Part shown: one piece after another, positions 13,345 to 18,223 of the stretch
Position numbering within the stretch: position 1 is the stretch's first letter
Layout of the letters: every line of letters starts with the position of its first letter
Assembly (NCBI GenBank): GCA_031404435.1
Contig: JANNHO010000350.1
Span: 1-18,223, forward strand
Reading direction: 5' to 3'
Source: VFMC01 sp031404435
Lineage (GTDB): Bacteria > Actinomycetota > Acidimicrobiia > Acidimicrobiales > Ilumatobacteraceae
Length of the DNA: 18,223 bases
Made by a program: the position numbers and the translations under genes
The notes under the pieces: generated by a model
Told to the model about the DNA's origin: nothing
The model's input: only the letters and a program-made list of their open reading frames with translations
Databases searched by the model: none

Positions 13345-16336
13345 GAATCGTTGGCGGCGACTTGGAGCCACTGTGGGCAGCGATCCTCGCCCGGACGAGT
13401 TGCACGAGCTCGGCGTCCGAGAGTTCCGTTCCTCGCTGCACCGTTGCAGTGAACATGGGCTCGCCGAGCTCGGTGCGCAGCCGATCGACGGTCGCCATCA
13501 CGTCACCCGCATCGTGTGGTTCGAACGGCAGCGCCGACGCCGCTCCCGAGGCGTTCAGTGAGCCGTGTAACAAGGTGGCAGCCTCATCATCGCCGATCTG
13601 TATGAGCAGGCCGAACACCCGTCGAAGCGAGAGCCGCAGGTTCACCCAGTCGCCTCCGCGGTGCCATGTCTCGATGACGACGCCCGATCCCTGGAGTGCA
13701 GTGCGAACGTCGCCATTGCGGGCTTCCAGCCACCACACCTCGGTGTCGGCAAACGCCTCGATCCAACGGTTGCCGGCAGAACCAGCGAGCCGTGCCGACT
13801 CCCGCAGGAGGCGCAGGCTTTCGGCCGGGTCCGAGCCCTCGAGGGCCAAACCCAGCGCGTATGCAGCCTGGGCGCGTGCGGTCGGCGACCCGCAGGCGCG
13901 AGCCGTTGCGTTCGCCTCGCCGGCCCAAATTGCGCCCTGCACCGTTCGGCCGACGCTCGTCTCGGCGACCGACCGCATGTACAGCGCATGCGCAAGCCGC
14001 GCCGGCGAGCCGGAGCGAGCCGAGGCCACCATCCGGTCGGCCCAGTGCAGGGCCTCGTCGGAGCGGCCGAGGTAGAAGCACGCGTTGACGAGTGTGCGTT
14101 CGGCCAGACCACCGGTGTCGACATGCTGCTCGTGACCGGCAGCCACCGCTTGATTGGCGACCTCGATGCTTTCGGGAAGGTCGCCCCGCACGAAGTGCCC
14201 ATAGGCCACAATGGCCAGCACCGTGGGATAGCGCGGATGCGCGTCTGCGCCCGGCATGGCAACCGCTGTGGTGGCCCACGATGCCAGCTCGTAGCGGATC
14301 CGCCTGAATGCGAACTCCCGCAGCGCAGCAGTGAGGCGGAGCGCCGAATCGACGTCGGCAGCGCGAAGCGCATGGCCGAACGCGAGTCGCAAGTTGTCGA
14401 AGTCCCAATCGACGCGCTGCGTCCAGCTGGCTTCGTCCGGCCCACCCATTCCGATGCTGGAGCGCTCGGCGAAGTCAGTGAACCAGCGGAGGTGCCGCGC
14501 TTCGACGAGCCCGACCGATGCTTGCTCGGCCAGCTGTTCACGCCCGTACTCACGCAAGGTCTCCAGCAGCTGGTAGCGAGTGCCGTGGTCGTTCGTCAGA
14601 TGCATCATCTTCACCATCGACTTGTCGACCAGGGTCGCCACGACTTCGACTACGTCGAACGGCTCGCTCGCGTCATTCGCCTCAGCGGGATCGGTTCCCG
14701 CGCACACGAACTCGACCGCCGCAAGGTCGAAGCTTCCGGCAAAACCCGACAGGCGGGCATACACCACCTGTTCGGGCCGGCTCAGATGCTCGAACGACCA
14801 GGCGATCGTGTCTCGGAGCGTGCGATGGCGAGGTTCGGCCGACCGCATGCTGGAGCCCAGCACGACCGCTGGAAGCATGAGCCTGCCCAGGATCGTCTCG
14901 GGCGGCAACGAACGGAACCGTGGTGCCACGAGTTCGAGTGCGAGCGGCAGCCCGTCGAGACGTCGACAGATCTCGCCGATGGCGCCGGCATTCGCCGGAG
15001 TAATAGCGAATCCCGGTACCGCTGCAGCGACACGGTCCAGCAGCAGTTCGACCGCAGGCGACGCGGCGAGCGACATCGGGTCGGCGTCGTCGGCGCCGAC
15101 CGTCAGCGGTGCTACAGCGAGCACGAGTTCGCCGGGTAGCCCGAGCGGCTCGCGCGACGTCGCAAGCACATGCACGCGAGGACACAGCTCGCGGACCCGA
15201 TCCACCAACGGGACCAACCCATCGAGAACATGCTCGCAGTTGTCGAACACCACGAGCTGTTGCTGCTCGGCCAATGCCGCAATCAGTGTGTCGTGCATGG
15301 TGAGGTGCTGGCGTGGTTGGACGTCGAGTGCCGTCGCGACCACGTCGGCCAATGAGTCGGTTTGGCTCATCGACGCGAGTTCGACGAAGGAGACCCCGTC
15401 GGCGAAGCCGGTGGCGGTGGCGGCGATGCGCCGGGCCAAGCGGGTCTTGCCGACGCCGCCGGGTCCCGACAACGTGACGAGCCGTGAGGAGCCGATCGCT
15501 TCGGTGATCCTGGCGAGATCTGTGGACCGGCCGACCATGCGTGTTGGGCCATCAACCACGGTTCGCCGGTTGCGCGATTCGGGTTGGGTAGCCGGAACTC
15601 GCAGGAGCGCTGGGTCGTCAGCGAGCACCTGCGACTCGATCGTCGCGAGCGCCGACGACGGATCGAGGCCCATGCCGTCGCGCACAAGCCGGCGGAAGTC
15701 GCTGGCGCGTCGGAGCGCATCGGCGTGGCGGCCATCGCGGAACAACGCAACCATCAACTGGCGCACGAACCGCTCGCGGAACGCGTTGGCGAGCATGACG
15801 CCTTCGAGGTCGCCGATCAATCGGACGTCGCCACCGGTGGCGAGTCGACGCTCGAACCAAGCCTCCATGACCGTGAGCCGAAGCTCGTCCAACCGCACCG
15901 ATTCCGGCCGGATCCAGTCACCGTCGGCGAGGTCGCCGAATGCCGGGCCACGCCACCAGTCCAGGGCAGCCCGGTACACCTCTGCTGCGACGGCGTGGTC
16001 GTCGATTTCGCCGGCCTCGCAGGCCAACCGTTCAAAGTGATCCACATCGAGCGAACCGTCGGGCAGCTCCAACAGATATCCGCGATCGACAGCCACAATG
16101 CGGCCTGCTGGCGCAAGCATCCGGCGTAGCCGCGAGAGATGACTCTGCAACGTGGCTGTGGCCGCCGCTGGCTGCCGATCACCCCACAACGCCTCGCACA
16201 GCCGATCGACCGACACAACGGCGCCGCGGTGGACAGTCAGGAGCGCCAGGATCAAGCGAAGCTTGGGGCTGAGCGGAATCGGATCGGCGCGTCCGTCAAT
16301 CGACACTGGGCCCATGATCCTCACCGTGATCGGCAT
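13289..16336 (-). CDS. SARP-family transcriptional regulator with NB-ARC ATPase and TPR-like domain (AfsR-type)
   Basis: This 1015-aa regulator has an OmpR-like winged helix (about 1-92; TVHRGAVVSVDRLCEALWGD, then ATATLQSHLSRLRRML). A bacterial transcriptional activation domain follows (about 97-240). The STAND/NB-ARC ATPase has Walker A GPGGVGKT (291-298), Walker B LVVFDNCEH (361-369) and ATSREPLGLPGE. The helical TPR-like C-terminus runs from about 600. AfsR-type proteins activate nearby genes by binding direct repeats as oligomers, with ATP and ligand sensing by the rear domains. The frame runs to 16429, but the DNA-binding domain begins at MPITVRIMGP, so I chose ATG at 16334-16336. There is no clear Shine-Dalgarno. 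The gene is divergent from the methyltransferase gene, a likely target (inference). Its 3' end overlaps the monooxygenase gene by 56 bases. Confidence 0.9.
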   Translation of the reverse strand: MPITVRIMGPVSIDGRADPIPLSPKLRLILALLTVHRGAVVSVDRLCEALWGDRQPAAATATLQSHLSRLRRMLAPAGRIVAVDRGYLLELPDGSLDVDHFERLACEAGEIDDHAVAAEVYRAALDWWRGPAFGDLADGDWIRPESVRLDELRLTVMEAWFERRLATGGDVRLIGDLEGVMLANAFRERFVRQLMVALFRDGRHADALRRASDFRRLVRDGMGLDPSSALATIESQVLADDPALLRVPATQPESRNRRTVVDGPTRMVGRSTDLARITEAIGSSRLVTLSGPGGVGKTRLARRIAATATGFADGVSFVELASMSQTDSLADVVATALDVQPRQHLTMHDTLIAALAEQQQLVVFDNCEHVLDGLVPLVDRVRELCPRVHVLATSREPLGLPGELVLAVAPLTVGADDADPMSLAASPAVELLLDRVAAAVPGFAITPANAGAIGEICRRLDGLPLALELVAPRFRSLPPETILGRLMLPAVVLGSSMRSAEPRHRTLRDTIAWSFEHLSRPEQVVYARLSGFAGSFDLAAVEFVCAGTDPAEANDASEPFDVVEVVATLVDKSMVKMMHLTNDHGTRYQLLETLREYGREQLAEQASVGLVEARHLRWFTDFAERSSIGMGGPDEASWTQRVDWDFDNLRLAFGHALRAADVDSALRLTAALREFAFRRIRYELASWATTAVAMPGADAHPRYPTVLAIVAYGHFVRGDLPESIEVANQAVAAGHEQHVDTGGLAERTLVNACFYLGRSDEALHWADRMVASARSGSPARLAHALYMRSVAETSVGRTVQGAIWAGEANATARACGSPTARAQAAYALGLALEGSDPAESLRLLRESARLAGSAGNRWIEAFADTEVWWLEARNGDVRTALQGSGVVIETWHRGGDWVNLRLSLRRVFGLLIQIGDDEAATLLHGSLNASGAASALPFEPHDAGDVMATVDRLRTELGEPMFTATVQRGTELSDAELVQLVRARIAAHSGSKSPPTIPTVNRRRFVSPRRATGAG

Positions 16337-16369
16337 TGCATGATTGTGACTCAACGGCTTGTCGGATGC

Positions 16370-16387
16370 TGCAAACGCGCTGTAAAC
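16370..16387. promoter_or_regulatory. Putative SARP operator: two heptamers 11 bp apart
   Basis: TGCAAAC at 16370-16376 and TGTAAAC at 16381-16387 differ by one base and repeat with exactly 11-bp spacing, one helical turn. SARP proteins are known to bind heptameric direct repeats with this period. The pair sits between the divergent SARP and methyltransferase genes. Two short copies can arise by chance, so this is only a candidate. Confidence 0.35.
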
Positions 16388-16491
16388 ACAGGACCAGCGC
16401 GAGTACAGCGAACCTTGCGAAGGCAACAAGCGGTGTGGCGGACACTGGCTCTGCAGGGTTCACCTGCATCACGACGAGAGGAACGAATCGA

Positions 16492-17304
16492 ATGAATCCG
16501 AACAAAGCACTCTGGGAAAAAGGCGACTTCACCCGCATCGCCGCCACCATGCGCGAAAGCGGCGATGCGCTCGTCGAGCGTGTGGGGATCACCCCGGGCA
16601 TGAGTGTCCTCGACCTCGGTTGCGGTGACGGGACCACAGCCGTGCCGGCGGCCACGCGTGGCGCCGACGTCGTCGGTGTCGACATCGCCAGCAACCTGGT
16701 CGCCGCTGGTAACGCACGAGCACGCGAGCTGGGTCTCGCCAACTGCAAGTTCCAGGAAGGCGATGCGTCCGACCTGAATGACTTGGAGAACGACCGTTTT
16801 GACCTGGTGGTGAGCATCTTCGGCGCGATGTTCGCCCCGCGACCGTTCGACGTGGCCAAGGAGATCGTTCGGGTGACGCGGCCCGGGGGCCGAGCCGTCA
16901 TGGGGAATTGGATCCCCGGTGATCCGACGCTGGTGGCACAGATCCTCAAGATCAGTTCGTCCTATTCACCGGCCCCGCCGGAGGGTTTCGTCAGTCCGAT
17001 GTTGTGGGGAGTGGAGGACAACGTGACCGAACGGTTCGCCGACGCAGGGGTACCCGCCGAGAGGATCTCGTTCGTAAGGGACACCTACACGTTCAACTTC
17101 CCCGGTCGCCCCTCAGGGCTCGTCAACATGTTCAAGACGTACTACGGGCCGACCATGAACGCGTTCGAGGCAGCGGCAGCAAGCGGGCGTGAGGCCGATC
17201 TTCACGGCGAACTGGACGCGTTGTTCAACGCACAGAACACCAGCGCGACCCCGGAGACCACCACCATCCCGGCAACATTCCTGCGCGTGACGGTCGCTGT
17301 GTGA
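16492..17304 (+). CDS. Class I SAM-dependent methyltransferase
   Basis: This 270-aa cytoplasmic methyltransferase carries motif I VLDLGCGDGTTA (39-50) for SAM binding. Acidic Asp64 lies at the end of the second strand (VGVDIA), a GDA turn is near residue 92, and FDLVVSIFGAMFAP (about 103-116) is the fourth-strand motif. VTRPGGRAVMGNWIPG (about 127-142) marks the post-motif strand. The N-terminus NKALWEKGDFTRIA and the later SPMLWGVEDNVTERF are typical of a widespread family of unknown substrate often annotated as a generic methyltransferase. The ATG at 16492 is preceded by GAGAGGA with about a 9-base spacer, so the longer frame back to 16336 is not used. The gene is alone on its strand: divergent from the SARP regulator and ended by a strong hairpin 10 bases after the stop. 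Confidence 0.9.
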   Translation: MNPNKALWEKGDFTRIAATMRESGDALVERVGITPGMSVLDLGCGDGTTAVPAATRGADVVGVDIASNLVAAGNARARELGLANCKFQEGDASDLNDLENDRFDLVVSIFGAMFAPRPFDVAKEIVRVTRPGGRAVMGNWIPGDPTLVAQILKISSSYSPAPPEGFVSPMLWGVEDNVTERFADAGVPAERISFVRDTYTFNFPGRPSGLVNMFKTYYGPTMNAFEAAAASGREADLHGELDALFNAQNTSATPETTTIPATFLRVTVAV

Positions 17305-17314
17305 GGTTTCCCCG

Positions 17315-17348
17315 CGGCATTGCCCCTCACCCCGGTGGGGCAATGCCG
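17315..17348. terminator. Bidirectional hairpin terminator between convergent genes
   Basis: CGGCATTGCCCC at 17315-17326 is the perfect reverse complement of GGGGCAATGCCG at 17337-17348, with a 10-base loop. It starts 10 bases after the methyltransferase stop. No T-run follows on either side, common in high-GC actinobacteria. The left-running gene has its stop codon (17327-17329) inside the loop, so one element serves both genes. Confidence 0.75.
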
Positions 17349-17727
17349 GCGTGCCAGCTGGCGAGGTGCTCCGACTGGCGAGAGCGGCTGGTCGCGAAGT
17401 TGTGCATGTGGGCCATGTCGGCAAGCGCAGCGATGGTGATGTGCGGCGACGTGGTGTACGCGTTTGCTTCGTTTCGCGGGTCGGTCACCACGTCGACCGC
17501 GCCACAACCGACGAACACCGCAACGTCGATTCGGGCGGCGTCGTCGGCGACCACACCGGCGGCAAGCCTGTTGCGGTCGTCGGCCACCGCTGGGCCGCCG
17601 GGCACGTTGGCGGTGCTCCGCCCCCGGGGAACCCGACGATCACCGGGACCCGCTCGCCCATTTTCTCCGATACGAACACCGTCGCCGCGCACGCAAGGGC
17701 TTCGCCGGTTCCGACCGCTTCGGTCAC
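17327..17727 (-). pseudogene. Small unknown gene broken by an apparent one-base frameshift
   Basis: Two minus-strand frames each look coding over half of this stretch. From GTG at 17727 the first frame reads VTEAVGTGEALACAATVFV and on through MGERVPVIVGFPGG, then turns into improbable Pro/Trp-rich sequence. The second frame reads convincingly from about 17615 to the stop: NVPGGPAVADDRNRLAAGVV, then FVGCGAVDVVTDPRNEANAY and MAHMHNFATSR. One missing base in the C5G4 homopolymer at 17621-17629 explains the break; adding one G on the minus strand gives a continuous product of about 133 aa. I do not recognise that product. This is either a genuine recent pseudogene or a sequencing/assembly indel. 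An upstream TGA bounds the first frame, and no good Shine-Dalgarno precedes the GTG. Confidence 0.55.
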
Positions 17728-17923
17728 GTCGACGGTGAGTCAATGGCACGCATGTGAGCTCACTCTCTGTCGTGGCGCAGTGTAGGGGTCGAGAGTTGAC
17801 GCTTCCGTCAAAGATCGCTCAGCCGGCGGAGCCGCATTCGGCAACCCATTGGTGGCGTTGGCCGGTGATCTCGCCCATGTTCGCCATCGGTCGTTGGTAC
17901 TGAGTCGAAGGCCGCAAGTCGGC

Positions 17924-18223
17924 TCAGGATGGCGATCGGACGCCGCTGTGGGTGGTAGTGGTTCTGCTGAGGAGGTCGTGGATCTCGTCAGCCGGGGCGG
18001 GGCGGGCGAACAGGTAGCCCTGGTAGCTGTCGCAGCCCATTAGTTGAAGTTCATCGAGTTGGTGCTGGTGCTCGACGCCTTCAGCGATGGTGCGCATACC
18101 GAGGATGCCGGCGAGGGTGATCGTGGCTGCAACGATTGCAGCATCCTGGGGGTCGGTGCCGAGCCCGTCGATGAAGGTTTTGTCGATCTTGAGCACGTCG
18201 GCCGAGAACTTCTTGAGGTAGGC
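17924..18223 (-). CDS. EAL-domain protein (c-di-GMP phosphodiesterase type), C-terminal end only
   Basis: Only the last 99 residues are in the window; the frame continues past the right edge. Seen here are VLKIDKTFIDGL, carrying the metal-site Asp of EAL domains, TIAEGVEHQHQLDELQLMGC with the conserved Glu, and the terminal SYQGYLFARPAPADEI. EAL domains hydrolyse cyclic di-GMP to pGpG and act on the cytoplasmic side, often fused to PAS, GAF or GGDEF domains. The EAL motif itself and any sensory or GGDEF part lie outside, so catalytic competence of the whole protein cannot be judged, although the residues visible are intact. The stop is TGA at 17924-17926. About 195 bases without a clear gene separate it from the frameshifted gene downstream on the same strand. 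Confidence 0.88.
   Translation of the reverse strand, partial: AYLKKFSADVLKIDKTFIDGLGTDPQDAAIVAATITLAGILGMRTIAEGVEHQHQLDELQLMGCDSYQGYLFARPAPADEIHDLLSRTTTTHSGVRSPS

Noticed and set aside
13661..16040. Two plus-strand ORFs of about 490 aa opposite the SARP gene
   Set aside because: Both are shadows of a strong SARP-NB-ARC-TPR coding region and have Ser/Arg-rich, motif-free translations.
16377..16400. Inverted repeat GCGCTG / CAGCGC with a 12-base gap in the divergent region
   Set aside because: Six GC-rich base pairs with a long gap are expected by chance in this composition.
17779..17811. Possible minus-strand promoter (TTGACG with TACACT) and the TTGACG/CGTCAA inverted repeat
   Set aside because: The spacer between the two hexamers is 21 bases, too long for a standard promoter, and the 6-bp stem is weak.
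1..18223. CRISPR arrays, tRNA or rRNA genes, insertion sequences, phage genes
   Set aside because: No regularly spaced repeats, no recognisable RNA gene cores, and no transposase or phage proteins were seen on either strand.

Overview
The window is high-GC DNA with strong GC third-position bias. Its gene types (a BTAD/SARP regulator, an F420-type luciferase-like monooxygenase, an SCO6745-family protein and a mycobacterial OppD-like fused ATPase) point to an actinobacterium. An Acidimicrobiia (Ilumatobacter-like) source is my best guess, from general character only. I saw no rRNA, tRNA, CRISPR array or insertion sequence. The two ends cut through genes.

Left part (1-5282): an unrecognised ORF open at the left edge; a 14-bp tandem repeat; then a 1058-aa signalling protein with a double zinc ribbon, class III nucleotide cyclase domain, AAA/STAND ATPase and TPR-like tail. 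Facing it on the minus strand are an SCO6745-family protein and, just upstream of that, a small unknown protein. The small gene seems to need an ATC start codon behind a good Shine-Dalgarno site. A perfect 10-bp hairpin lies between these two genes and covers the second ribosome-binding region.

Middle part (5438-12187, minus strand): a peptide-type ABC importer operon in the order lipoprotein binding protein, permease B, permease C, fused dual ATPase, serine hydrolase. The last four genes are chained by ATGA overlaps, so a beta-lactamase/esterase-fold hydrolase is translationally locked to an importer. The binding protein gene is separated from the permeases by a strong 13-bp hairpin, which probably sets the high ratio of binding protein to membrane complex. 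A divergent luciferase-like monooxygenase (plus strand) starts 164 bases away.

Right part (12352-18223): the monooxygenase overlaps tail to tail with a 1015-aa SARP-NB-ARC-TPR regulator (minus). The regulator is divergent from a class I methyltransferase (plus). Their shared 155-bp region carries two heptamers 11 bp apart, the spacing typical of SARP operators. The methyltransferase ends at a strong hairpin shared with a convergent, apparently frameshifted small gene (minus). Beyond it lies the C-terminal end of an EAL-domain protein (minus), cut by the right edge.

Taken together this looks like a peptide or amide uptake-and-hydrolysis operon between two large ATPase-type regulators. No clearly novel multi-gene system could be proved by eye. 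The most unusual points are the ATC-start gene, the two intercistronic hairpins, the transporter-coupled hydrolase and the single-base frameshift.
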